Source: Foliamicus sp963666765
Lineage (GTDB): Bacteria; Pseudomonadota; Gammaproteobacteria; Steroidobacterales; Foliamicaceae
Assembly (NCBI GenBank): GCA_963666765.1
Contig: OY762933.1
Location: forward strand, 1,426,001 to 1,490,000
Direction of reading: 5' to 3'
Length of the DNA: 64,000 nt
Shown piece after piece: positions 55,668-63,367 of this stretch. The notes under the pieces are model-generated. The model saw only the letters and a program-made list of their open reading frames with translations, was not told where the DNA came from and made no database searches. The translations under genes and the position numbers were made by a program. How positions within the stretch are numbered: the first letter of the stretch is position 1; each line of letters starts with the position of its first letter.

Positions 55668-56285
55668 CTAGAGCTTTATCCCGCAGCCCTTGAAAACAAC
55701 GTGCAGGATAGTATCGACCCCGTCGCTGAAGTGCGTCTTGGTAAGACGGCGCGTGCCGAGCACACTGCGTATCTGCTGCTCGAAATCCGCATAGTATTGC
55801 GTGGTGCCCCAGACCAGAAAGAAAAAGTGGCGCGGGTCCAGGCAATCCATCTTGCCTTCGTCCATCCACTTGCGAAGCACGGCGCACTTCTCTTCGGTCA
55901 AGGCGCGTATGCTCTCGTTTTCCTCCCGGGTCATCATGTCCGATCCGCGTATGACTTCCTTGGCAAATACCTTGGATGCCACCGGGTGCTTCCGCGAATA
56001 CTCCATTTTGGCGCGTATGTAGTCACGAATCGCTTCACCAGGCTCGCGATCCGCTGCGATGTGGGCGAACGCCTTTCCCCAATCCGCGCGCAACTGAGCA
56101 ATGATGCGCCGGTAGATCTGGCGCTTGGAAGAAAAATAGTAGTACAGATTGGGCCGCGGCAATCCCGCTGCCTGGGCAATGTCCTCCATGCGCGTGCCAT
56201 GCAGGCCTCGCGTCGCCAGGAGGTTTTCCGCCGCACGCAGAATACGCGCTTCCTTCCTGTCGCGGGAATTCAAGGCGGGCGGCAC
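55668..56285 (-). CDS. TetR/AcrR regulator, RutR (YcdC)-like
   Basis: The 205-residue protein has an N-terminal TetR helix-turn-helix (ILRAAENLLATRGLHGTRME then IAQAAGLPRPNLYYYFSSKR) and a C-terminal ligand-binding domain of the YcdC/RutR type (ENESIRALTEEKCAVLRKWM; FFFLVWGTTQYYADFEQQI). RutR binds uracil or thymine and releases DNA. The start is GTG 56285 with GGGAGG about 11 bases upstream. The gene ends 189 bp before the TonB receptor, and the gap holds the two operators. No copy of the palindrome is seen upstream of this gene, so it may not repress itself. Confidence 0.88.
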   Translation of the reverse strand: MPPALNSRDRKEARILRAAENLLATRGLHGTRMEDIAQAAGLPRPNLYYYFSSKRQIYRRIIAQLRADWGKAFAHIAADREPGEAIRDYIRAKMEYSRKHPVASKVFAKEVIRGSDMMTREENESIRALTEEKCAVLRKWMDEGKMDCLDPRHFFFLVWGTTQYYADFEQQIRSVLGTRRLTKTHFSDGVDTILHVVFKGCGIKL

Positions 56286-56410
56286 TACACAAGCCTCCCT
56301 GCAAAAAGCGCGCGGGCTGGCGGTCGCTTATCCCCTGCTTGCAAGGCGCTTGTCTCCTTGGCCCGGCGGAATACTAGCACGGCCTTCACGGCCCGAAAGA
56401 GAGCTTTCTG
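56286..56410. other. 125-bp divergent tetR-udg intergenic region
   Basis: This must hold the promoters for tetR (minus) and the glycosylase operon (plus). A small GGCC-TTCAC-GGCC hairpin lies near 56379-56391. No convincing -35/-10 pair and no TTGACA-TGTCAA palindrome is visible. Confidence 0.4.
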
Positions 56411-57268
56411 ATGGCGCGGCGTCTTGCCAGGGTTATGGAGGAATGGCTCGGGGGCTGGCGTTCCGATTTGCCCTCCGGCTGGCGAAAATTGTTCGCGGAA
56501 TTCGAGCTTTCCGCCAGCGCCATCGACCCGGCGCTTACCCTCGAAGCGTCCGAACCCATCTTTCCGTCACGCCGCCACGAGTCGCTGCCCGAAGCGCCTG
56601 CGGGAGCGCATTTTTTTCGGGCTTTCGACGGCATAGAACCCAGGCAGGTGCGTTGCGTTCTGCTGGGCCAGGATCCCTATCCGGACGTCCGCTTCGCCAC
56701 CGGCCGCGCATTCGAGGCCGGCTCTTATTCGTGCTGGAGCGGGCTCGGCGAAATGGCCTCGCACAGCATGCGCAGCTTCATTCAGTGCGTCTGCGCTTCG
56801 CGTCTTGATGACGCCAGCTACGCTTCGGATACTGCCCAGTGGCAGCGCACTCTTGCAGCCATCTCCAATCCAGCCAACGGCTTCGTCGAACCGCAACAGC
56901 TTGCACAGGAATGGGTGGATCAAGGGGTGTTGCTCCTCAACGCGAGTTTAACCATCAGCCGTTTTTCGGTAAATGGACACCCGCATCAGGTGCGCGGACA
57001 CATTCCGCTGTGGCGGCCATTCGTGGCGCACCTCATTGACCGATTACGCGGCGCCGGACGGCCCATAGCCTTCGTATTGTTCGGTGAAGCGGCCTGGAAA
57101 GCTGCGGCAAATGGCGGATTGACCTGGGACCGCGGCGCGACCGGCAGTTCCCCGGTTGTGGCCACGCTGCATCCGGCCGCCGGAAACGAATTCCTGAAGC
57201 GGCCCAATCCATTCGTGGAGTGCAACAGGAAACTTGCCGCCATGCGTCAGCCGCCTATTCGCTGGTAA
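56411..57268 (+). CDS. Divergent uracil-DNA glycosylase (family 1-like)
   Basis: The 285-residue protein keeps the water-activating motif as LLGQDPYP (family 1 has GQDPYH), then GRAFEAG, the GVLLLNASLTISR segment and a histidine motif TLHPAAGNEF in place of HPSPLS. Asp and His, the two catalytic residues of family 1, are both kept, so uracil removal from DNA is plausible. It is longer than E. coli Ung (229) and far diverged, so it is unlikely to be the only Ung. It leads a three-gene plus-strand unit with the GMC oxidoreductase 14 bp downstream. Confidence 0.8.
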   Translation: MARRLARVMEEWLGGWRSDLPSGWRKLFAEFELSASAIDPALTLEASEPIFPSRRHESLPEAPAGAHFFRAFDGIEPRQVRCVLLGQDPYPDVRFATGRAFEAGSYSCWSGLGEMASHSMRSFIQCVCASRLDDASYASDTAQWQRTLAAISNPANGFVEPQQLAQEWVDQGVLLLNASLTISRFSVNGHPHQVRGHIPLWRPFVAHLIDRLRGAGRPIAFVLFGEAAWKAAANGGLTWDRGATGSSPVVATLHPAAGNEFLKRPNPFVECNRKLAAMRQPPIRW

Positions 57269-57282
57269 AGGTAACCGGATAC

Positions 57283-58911
57283 ATGCAAACCGAATATGAC
57301 TACATTATCGTCGGCGCGGGTTCGGCCGGCTGCGTGCTCGCCAATCGCCTAAGCGCCAGCGGCGAGCATAAGGTGCTGCTGCTTGAGGCGGGAAGCAAAG
57401 ACCGCAACTACCTGTTTCGCCTGCCGATGCTCATGGGCAAGCTGATGCATTCGGGCATCTATAACTGGGCCTATCACACCGAGCCCGAGAAGCACCTTGA
57501 CGGCCGCCGGGTCTATTGGCCGCGCGGCAAGGTGCTGGGCGGGAGCTCAACGATCAACGGCATGATCTACGTGCGGGGAAATCGGGCCGACTACGACGGC
57601 TGGGCCGAGGCCGGCAATCCGGGCTGGTCCTACGACGAAGTCCTCCCTTACTTCAAGCGCTCCGAACGCCATACGGACAGGGATAACGAATACCACAGCC
57701 GGAATGGGGAAATGACCGTGCGCCGGGCGCGAGGCAGCAACGCCATGTTCAATGCGTACATCGAAGCGGGACAACAGGCGGGTTATCCGTTCAATGACGA
57801 CTTCAACGGAGAAACGCAGGAAGGATTCGGGCGCTACGACTTCAGCATCGAGAGAGGGAAACGCTGCAGTACCGCCCGGGCGTTTCTGTATCCGGCGCTC
57901 AAACGCCCGAACCTCACCATCGAGACAAACGCGCTCGCCCACCGGGTAACTCTTGACGGTAAACGCGCAGGCGGAGTCACATTCGAGACCGGAGGCAGGC
58001 TGCATACTGCCCGAGCCACGCGTGAAGTGCTCCTTTCCGCCGGCGTCGTCAACTCGCCGCAGTTGCTCATGCTTTCCGGTATCGGAGACAGCGAGGAAAT
58101 CGAAAGCCATGGCATCAGGACAATGCGCCACCTTCCGGGAGTGGGAAAGAACGTGCAGGATCACGTGGACTGCTGTCTGGTGTACTCATGCCGGGAACCG
58201 GTTTCCATCCGCCGCGATCTGCGCGTGGACCGAATCGCCCTCAGCGTGGCCCGGGCGACCCTGTTCGGCACCGGATTCGTTACCTCGTTTCCTTACGAAG
58301 CGGGCTCGTTCATGAAAAGCTCGCCCGCCATGGAGGCCCCGGATATTCAAACGCACTTCATGCCGGCAACAGAAGACACCGCCAACATGCACTGGTCCGT
58401 GTTTTCCGCCGGGGGCGCCGACCACGTCGCGGAACAGCACGGTTTCACCATTCGCATTGGCCCGGTACAGCTCTCAAGCCGGGGCAGGATTGCTCTGCGC
58501 TCAGCCAACCCGGAGGATCCTCCACGTATTTTCGCTAACTATCTCTCTGATCGGAATGATGCCGAGATAACAATTGCGGGCCTGCAGATGATGCGCGAAG
58601 TCATGGCGGCGCCCGCCTTCCGGCATGTCATCCACAAGGAGGTTGCGCCGGGACCGGAAATCAAGACTCAGGCGCAACTTCGCAAGTGGCTGATCGACGC
58701 GGCCATGACAACCCTCCACCCGGTGGGCTCATGCAGGATGGGTCAGGGCGCGGATGCCGTAGTGGACGCGGAATTGCGAGTGCATGGAATCGAAGGCCTG
58801 CGGGTGGTGGATGCGTCCATCATGCCCTCGATCACTCGTGGCAACACCAACGCACCGGCGATCATGATCGCGGAGAAAGCCAGCGACATGATTCTCCATT
58901 CAACTTCATGA
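57283..58911 (+). CDS. GMC-family FAD-dependent oxidoreductase (choline dehydrogenase-like)
   Basis: The 542-residue flavoprotein has the N-terminal ADP-binding motif YIIVGAGSAGCVLANRLS, the GMC signature WPRGKVLGGSSTINGMIYVR, the second signature LLSAGVVNSPQLLMLSGIG, and the C-terminal catalytic His in HPVGSCRMG and Asn in RGNTNAPAIMIAEKASD. ATG 57283 (MQTEYDYIIVGAG) is chosen over an in-frame ATG within the glycosylase gene. The family oxidises alcohols; substrate unknown. Confidence 0.9.
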   Translation: MQTEYDYIIVGAGSAGCVLANRLSASGEHKVLLLEAGSKDRNYLFRLPMLMGKLMHSGIYNWAYHTEPEKHLDGRRVYWPRGKVLGGSSTINGMIYVRGNRADYDGWAEAGNPGWSYDEVLPYFKRSERHTDRDNEYHSRNGEMTVRRARGSNAMFNAYIEAGQQAGYPFNDDFNGETQEGFGRYDFSIERGKRCSTARAFLYPALKRPNLTIETNALAHRVTLDGKRAGGVTFETGGRLHTARATREVLLSAGVVNSPQLLMLSGIGDSEEIESHGIRTMRHLPGVGKNVQDHVDCCLVYSCREPVSIRRDLRVDRIALSVARATLFGTGFVTSFPYEAGSFMKSSPAMEAPDIQTHFMPATEDTANMHWSVFSAGGADHVAEQHGFTIRIGPVQLSSRGRIALRSANPEDPPRIFANYLSDRNDAEITIAGLQMMREVMAAPAFRHVIHKEVAPGPEIKTQAQLRKWLIDAAMTTLHPVGSCRMGQGADAVVDAELRVHGIEGLRVVDASIMPSITRGNTNAPAIMIAEKASDMILHSTS

Positions 58912-58927
58912 ACCAGGGACAAAAGCC

Positions 58928-59248
58928 ATGATCGTGGATCACCGAACCTATACCTTCCGCCCGGGAACCCTGCAGCGCTGGCTGAAAAAGTACGAAATCG
59001 ATGGACTGCCGATTCAGAAGGAGTACCTGGGAACCTTTCTCGGCCTGTTCACGACGGAGATCGGCAATCTTCATCAGGTGGTTTTCATGTGGGGATACGA
59101 AAGCCTGGGTGACCGGGAGAAGCGGCGGGCAGCGATGGAAGCCGATCCTCGCTGGGATCAGTTCATGAACGAAGTCTGGGAACTCGAAGCCATTCAAACG
59201 CAAGAAATCAAAATGCTCCGCCCCGCCGGCTTCTCCCCGATTCAATAG
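58928..59248 (+). CDS. NIPSNAP family protein
   Basis: The 106-residue protein has the ferredoxin-like NIPSNAP pattern: VDHRTYTFRPGTLQRWLKKY at the N-terminus and HQVVFMWGYESLGDREKRRA in the middle. Function is not established; bacterial members often sit beside catabolic oxidoreductases. It starts 16 bp after the GMC gene and ends the unit. Confidence 0.85.
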   Translation: MIVDHRTYTFRPGTLQRWLKKYEIDGLPIQKEYLGTFLGLFTTEIGNLHQVVFMWGYESLGDREKRRAAMEADPRWDQFMNEVWELEAIQTQEIKMLRPAGFSPIQ

Positions 59249-59304
59249 CCGCCACCTGGGCCACGCCCGACCAATCGGAAGCACTCATCCAGCTTGTCCG
59301 AATG

Positions 59305-59664
59305 TCAGTAGGTGATGGACGGAATCCTTGTGGCCATGCGCTCAATGGCTCTGGCCAGTTGGGGCAGGTCCTGCTCGATTACGGTCCATACCGCTTCCAG
59401 ACTGATTCCCAGATAGTTGTGAGCGAGTACGTTCCTGAAGCCCGCGATCTCGGTCCAGGGAATATCAGACTCAGTGGCCTTGACCCCTTCGCTCAGTCGC
59501 TGAGTCGATTCAGCCAAAACTTGCAGGTTGCGAAGGACCGCATCCCGCACAATGGGCAAGCCAAGGAAAGCGGTCGAGTCCCCGCCCGTATATTCCTCAA
59601 TACGCTCGATACATTCAAGGATGTGCGCCAGCAGCACTGAGTCCGAATGAGCATCCGGAATCAC
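59305..59664 (-). CDS. HepT-like toxin (DUF86 family ribonuclease)
   Basis: The 119-residue helical protein has the HEPN nuclease motif R-x4-H-x-Y as RNVLAHNYLG. HepT toxins cut RNA and are silenced when their partner MNT enzyme adds AMP to the motif Tyr. Its ATG overlaps the MNT gene by 4 bp, the standard antitoxin-then-toxin order. Confidence 0.9.
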   Translation of the reverse strand: MIPDAHSDSVLLAHILECIERIEEYTGGDSTAFLGLPIVRDAVLRNLQVLAESTQRLSEGVKATESDIPWTEIAGFRNVLAHNYLGISLEAVWTVIEQDLPQLARAIERMATRIPSITY

Positions 59665-59945
59665 AGAGGTTCCGCCTCGTCTAATACTCGTTCCTTCAAC
59701 TCGGGACGCAATCCCTGCTCGGTGACAACATCCACCCGGCGCTGCAACAGATCCTGAACATCCATGAGCAGTCCGCCAAGTGCAAGACCTGACTGTCCGC
59801 TTGGCAAAGAAACCAGCAAGTCAACGTCGCTATCGTCGTTTGCGTCGCCTCGGGCCATGGAGCCGAATATCCGCACATTGCGGATCCCGCGGCGCTTGGC
59901 GAGCGCAAGGATCCGGGCACGGTTAGCCTCGATAAGTCGGTGCAT
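59661..59945 (-). CDS. MNT-type nucleotidyltransferase antitoxin (MntA-like)
   Basis: The 94-residue protein is a minimal nucleotidyltransferase with GSMARGDANDDSDVDLLVSL (the GS-x10-DxD catalytic motif). In characterised type VII pairs it AMPylates HepT. A strong ribosome-binding site (GGGGAGGGG) precedes ATG 59945. The pair follows the phosphatidyltransferase-Hda gene after 73 bp on the same strand. Confidence 0.9.
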   Translation of the reverse strand: MHRLIEANRARILALAKRRGIRNVRIFGSMARGDANDDSDVDLLVSLPSGQSGLALGGLLMDVQDLLQRRVDVVTEQGLRPELKERVLDEAEPL

Positions 59946-60018
59946 TATTCCCCTCCCCGCCAGCGTTTAGCTGCGGCGGTCCAATTTTCGCATTGTCCTG
60001 GAAAAAGCACCTCTGGCG

Positions 60019-61308
60019 CTAGCGGCCGGGGCGCGCCTCCAGCATGCCCTCGCGCAGCGCCAGCCGCACGAAGGGCACCGTCAGTTGCTTGCTGCGGCTG
60101 GCCGCAAGGGCCGCGAGCTGGTCAACCAGGATGAATACGTCGCTGGGATTGCGGCGCACACGCCGCATGAGGAAACGCGCGGTCGCTTCCGGCAGCCTGA
60201 TGCCGCGGCTGCGGACCCTGAGCTGCACCGCCTCCAGGCGTTCTTCGTCGGTCAGCGGCTGCAGTTTCCAGATCTGTCCCGACGCCAGCCGGGTCCGCAT
60301 GTCGTCACGCTCAAAGCCGGCCCCCGCCGGCGTACTGGCCGCCGACAGCACCAGCCGCGAACCGCGCCGTTCGAGTTCCCGGCAAAGCCCGCCCAGCGCC
60401 TCCTCCACATGCGGCGCGCCGGCGATCCTGTCGGCGTCGTCGATGCAAAGCAGTTCGATATTGCGCAGTGCATCCAGGGCATCCGGCTTGAAGCCGGCGT
60501 GCGCCGGCAGGTACGCGGCGGTCAGCCCCTCGTCTGACGCCGCCCGCACGGCGGCAAGCAGCAGATGGGTTTTCCCCGTTGCGGGGGCGCCCCATAACCA
60601 TAAAGGAGGAGCGCCGTCCCGGGAGATGAGACTCCGCAGGGCCGTCACGACGTCCGCGTTGGCGCCATTGTAGAAATTCTCGAAAACGCAGGGGTCCTCG
60701 CGGCTCACGTCCAGCTGCAACTGCCGTCTTTCGCCCCCGGCCAACCCGGTTGCCTGCCGTTTCCGCTGCGCAGCGAGCAGGAAACCGCTCAATACGTAAT
60801 GCACCCCGCTCAACACGGCAAGCAGCAGCGCCAGCGCTCCGCCGATCTGTATCCACAAGGACGGCAGGAACCCGCCGAAGGCCTCGGCGGCGATTACCGC
60901 CACGCCAAGCCATATCTGAACGAAGGTATTCAGCCGGCTTACCCTGGAGGGGCGCGGGCGCAGCTCGCCGCGGAACAGGCGAAAGGTCTGCCAGCCGACC
61001 ACGATCACCAGGTCGCGCACGATGACCACTACCGCCAGCCAGGCCGGAACATGCGAGAGCGCGGCCAGCGTGACGTAAACGCTGGCGATCAGGACCTTGT
61101 CCGCCATCGGGTCCAGGATCGAACCGAGATAGCTGTCCAGTTTCCAGCGCTTGGCCAGGTATCCGTCCAGCCAGTCGGATAGCGCCGCGACGCCCAGCAG
61201 CAGCAGCGCCTGACCGTAGTGCCCGCGGGCAAGCATGGTAACGATGACCGGCGCGAGCAGGAGCCGGAAAACGCAGATCAGGTTCGGTATGTGGCGCTTG
61301 AGTTTCAT
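60019..61308 (-). CDS. CDP-alcohol phosphatidyltransferase fused to DnaA inactivator Hda
   Basis: One uninterrupted 429-residue frame encodes two proteins normally separate. Residues 1-183 form a CDP-alcohol phosphatidyltransferase with about six membrane helices; its catalytic motif is complete (D45, D48-G49, A52, G62, D66, D70 in DWLDGYLAKRW...GSILDPMAD). After a basic linker (QRKRQATGLAGGERR), residues 195-429 match Hda: a clamp-binding-type motif QLQLDV at 196-201, VFENFYNGAN, Walker A WGAPATGKTHLL (239-250), Walker B LLCIDD (286-291) and the Arg-rich sensor end. The upstream part has no stop before the Hda part, so a fusion product must form; a TTG at residue 189 could also start free Hda. 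DUF2066 overlaps upstream by 4 bp. Confidence 0.9.
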   Translation of the reverse strand: MKLKRHIPNLICVFRLLLAPVIVTMLARGHYGQALLLLGVAALSDWLDGYLAKRWKLDSYLGSILDPMADKVLIASVYVTLAALSHVPAWLAVVVIVRDLVIVVGWQTFRLFRGELRPRPSRVSRLNTFVQIWLGVAVIAAEAFGGFLPSLWIQIGGALALLLAVLSGVHYVLSGFLLAAQRKRQATGLAGGERRQLQLDVSREDPCVFENFYNGANADVVTALRSLISRDGAPPLWLWGAPATGKTHLLLAAVRAASDEGLTAAYLPAHAGFKPDALDALRNIELLCIDDADRIAGAPHVEEALGGLCRELERRGSRLVLSAASTPAGAGFERDDMRTRLASGQIWKLQPLTDEERLEAVQLRVRSRGIRLPEATARFLMRRVRRNPSDVFILVDQLAALAASRSKQLTVPFVRLALREGMLEARPGR

Positions 61309-62303
61309 GAACCCGTCCGCGTGAGTTCGAATGCAACGCCCAGGGAACCCAGCGCCTCTCGCAGCGGGGATTCGGCCGTCCGCGAGGTGATCTGCAGCGT
61401 AAGTTCATCGCCCGTGGCGCCCTTTACCTGCCACTCCCGTACCGCCTGCAGGGAGCTCAGCGTTTCCTGGAGGCTTGCGTAGGCCTTGAGGTCCGGGACC
61501 GGCGCCAGCACCAGCAGATACGACCGCAAGGGTCCCTGGGTGGCCATGAATCGCCCGGCCAGCATGTCCGTTACCCGGTGCACCGCCTCGGCAGCGTCGC
61601 TTTCCCATACTGTTTGCCAGAACCCGTCCTCGCGCAGATTCCACTCGATGTCGTCGAGCCCGCTGGGTACCGCCACCCGCCCCAGAACCATCAACCTGTC
61701 GTCGTCGCCCGGCAGGCATGCAAAGGAGCCGATCCAAAGCTCCTCGGCGCATTGCCCTGCCGCGTTTACGTCCGCGACGGGAGCGAAATTGATTTCGATG
61801 CCCCGCAGCGCCGCAACCTGCTCGAAAGTCCGGCTCAGCGCTCCGCTGAATACGCTACGGACGTTCATGGCCTGCGGCGGCGGTTCCGCGAAACCCACCG
61901 GCTTGAACAGCCACCTTTCTCCGTCGTTCACGACCAGCCACAGGTTGAGCCGGGGCCTCTCGCCTTCCCAGATACTCTCACCGGCCTCCTCAAGAACCCG
62001 GCGAACCAGGGGCTCGTCGAACTCGGCTTCCAGGCTTTGCCCGTCGATGACGCGGAACTGCCGCACAACGCTCGTGGCCGGCGGGAAGCGATCGGCGAGT
62101 TCGCCAGCCCCGCGCCGTCCCGTAACCCGAACCAGCAGTCGCACAAGCGCGTCCTGCAGCGCCCTGTCCACCCCCGCCTGGCTGGAGTCAGGCAACGGAG
62201 CGGTGGACCTGAAGGACGTTTCGGCCAGAGTTGCGGCGGACGCCAGAAACACCGTCATGGCCACGACACTTAAGGCGATGCGCGAGAGCATGGAAAAGGG
62301 CAT
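61305..62303 (-). CDS. DUF2066 family exported protein
   Basis: The 332-residue protein has an N-terminal signal peptide (MPFSMLSRIALSVVAMTVFL, cleavage near ATLAE) and the DUF2066 pattern, with ALQDALVRLLVRVTGRRG and a C-terminal LREALGSLGVAFELTR. Function is unknown. It commonly sits between purM and hda in gammaproteobacteria. I chose ATG 62303; ATG 62291 is an alternative. The stop overlaps the start of the fusion gene (ATGA). Confidence 0.8.
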   Translation of the reverse strand: MPFSMLSRIALSVVAMTVFLASAATLAETSFRSTAPLPDSSQAGVDRALQDALVRLLVRVTGRRGAGELADRFPPATSVVRQFRVIDGQSLEAEFDEPLVRRVLEEAGESIWEGERPRLNLWLVVNDGERWLFKPVGFAEPPPQAMNVRSVFSGALSRTFEQVAALRGIEINFAPVADVNAAGQCAEELWIGSFACLPGDDDRLMVLGRVAVPSGLDDIEWNLREDGFWQTVWESDAAEAVHRVTDMLAGRFMATQGPLRSYLLVLAPVPDLKAYASLQETLSSLQAVREWQVKGATGDELTLQITSRTAESPLREALGSLGVAFELTRTGS

Positions 62304-62339
62304 TATAGGATGCGCGATTCCCCGAAAGAGAGGGTTTGA

Positions 62340-63353
62340 GTGAGCAAACCGATCACCTACAGCGGCGCCGGAGTTGACCTGGAGCGCGGTGCGGAAATCG
62401 TCCGCCGTATCGCGCCGATGGCCCGCGAGACGCACCGCCCCGGCGTGCTGGGCGGGATCGGCGGATTCGGCGGTCTGTTCGAGGCGCCCTGCAGCGGATA
62501 CCGGCAGCCCGTGCTGGTGGCGGGCGCCGACGGAGTCGGCACCAAGCTCAGGTTGTGCGCCGAAGCGGGCCGCATGGAGGCGCCGGGCGTGGACCTGGTG
62601 GCCATGTGCGTGAACGATCTCCTGGCCATGGGCGCCGAGCCGCTGTTTTTCCTCGACTATTGCGCGGCCAACCGGCTGGATCCGGAGCGCCTGGAACCTC
62701 TGCTGAAGGGCATCGTGCGCGGCTGCAGGGAAGCCGGCGCCGCGCTGCTGGGGGGCGAGACCGCGGAACTGCCCAATACGTACGTGGATGACGGACTGGA
62801 ACTGGTGGGCTTTTGCGTGGGCGTGGCCGAAAAGGACCGGCTGCTGGACGGCAAAGGCATCGAGGCGGGCGACCTGCTGCTGGGCGTGGGTTCGTCCGGC
62901 CCGCACTCCAACGGTTATTCGCTGGTGCGCCGAATCGTGGACATGGCCGGTGGGCTCGGGACCCTGAGCGGCAGCCTGATCGACCAGTTGTGCGAGCCGA
63001 CCCGAATCTACATCCGCCCGGTGCTTCCCCTGGCGCAATCGGGACGGCTGAAAGCGATTGCACATATCACCGGCGGAGGCCTGCCGGAAAACGTGGAGCG
63101 GATCATTCCGGACGACCTGGCGGCCAGAATCGACACCGGCGCCTGGCCCTGGCCACCGGTATTCGACTGGCTGAGCCGCGAGGGACCGGTTGAGCGCGGG
63201 GAAATGCTGCGCACCTTCAATTGCGGCATCGGCCTGGTTCTGGCCGTGTCCCCGCAAGAAGCGGCGGCGGTGCGCGAAGACCTGGTCCGGGCGGGCGAGG
63301 AAGTTTTCGAGATCGGCCGGGTGGAAACCGGCAGCGGCGTAACGCTTGACTAG
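62340..63353 (+). CDS. purM: Phosphoribosylformylglycinamidine cyclo-ligase (AIR synthetase)
   Basis: The 337-residue enzyme closes the imidazole ring in purine synthesis. Motifs: TYSGAGVDLERGAEIVRRI at the N-terminus, VAGADGVGTKLRL, VAMCVNDLLAMGAEPLFFLD and ALLGGETAELPN. The GTG start at 62340 has GAGAGGG upstream and lies only 36 bp from the divergent DUF2066 start. The TAG stop begins the 13-mer TAGGGCCTGTTAA shared with the skp stop region. Confidence 0.96.
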   Translation: MSKPITYSGAGVDLERGAEIVRRIAPMARETHRPGVLGGIGGFGGLFEAPCSGYRQPVLVAGADGVGTKLRLCAEAGRMEAPGVDLVAMCVNDLLAMGAEPLFFLDYCAANRLDPERLEPLLKGIVRGCREAGAALLGGETAELPNTYVDDGLELVGFCVGVAEKDRLLDGKGIEAGDLLLGVGSSGPHSNGYSLVRRIVDMAGGLGTLSGSLIDQLCEPTRIYIRPVLPLAQSGRLKAIAHITGGGLPENVERIIPDDLAARIDTGAWPWPPVFDWLSREGPVERGEMLRTFNCGIGLVLAVSPQEAAAVREDLVRAGEEVFEIGRVETGSGVTLD

Positions 63354-63363
63354 GGCCTGTTAA
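63351..63363 (+). repeat. TAGGGCCTGTTAA repeat arm at the purM stop
   Basis: Thirteen bases identical to one arm and loop of the hairpin at 27787-27813. In both places the TAG is the stop codon of the gene before it. The second arm is not present here. Confidence 0.5.
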
Positions 63364-63367
63364 CGCT

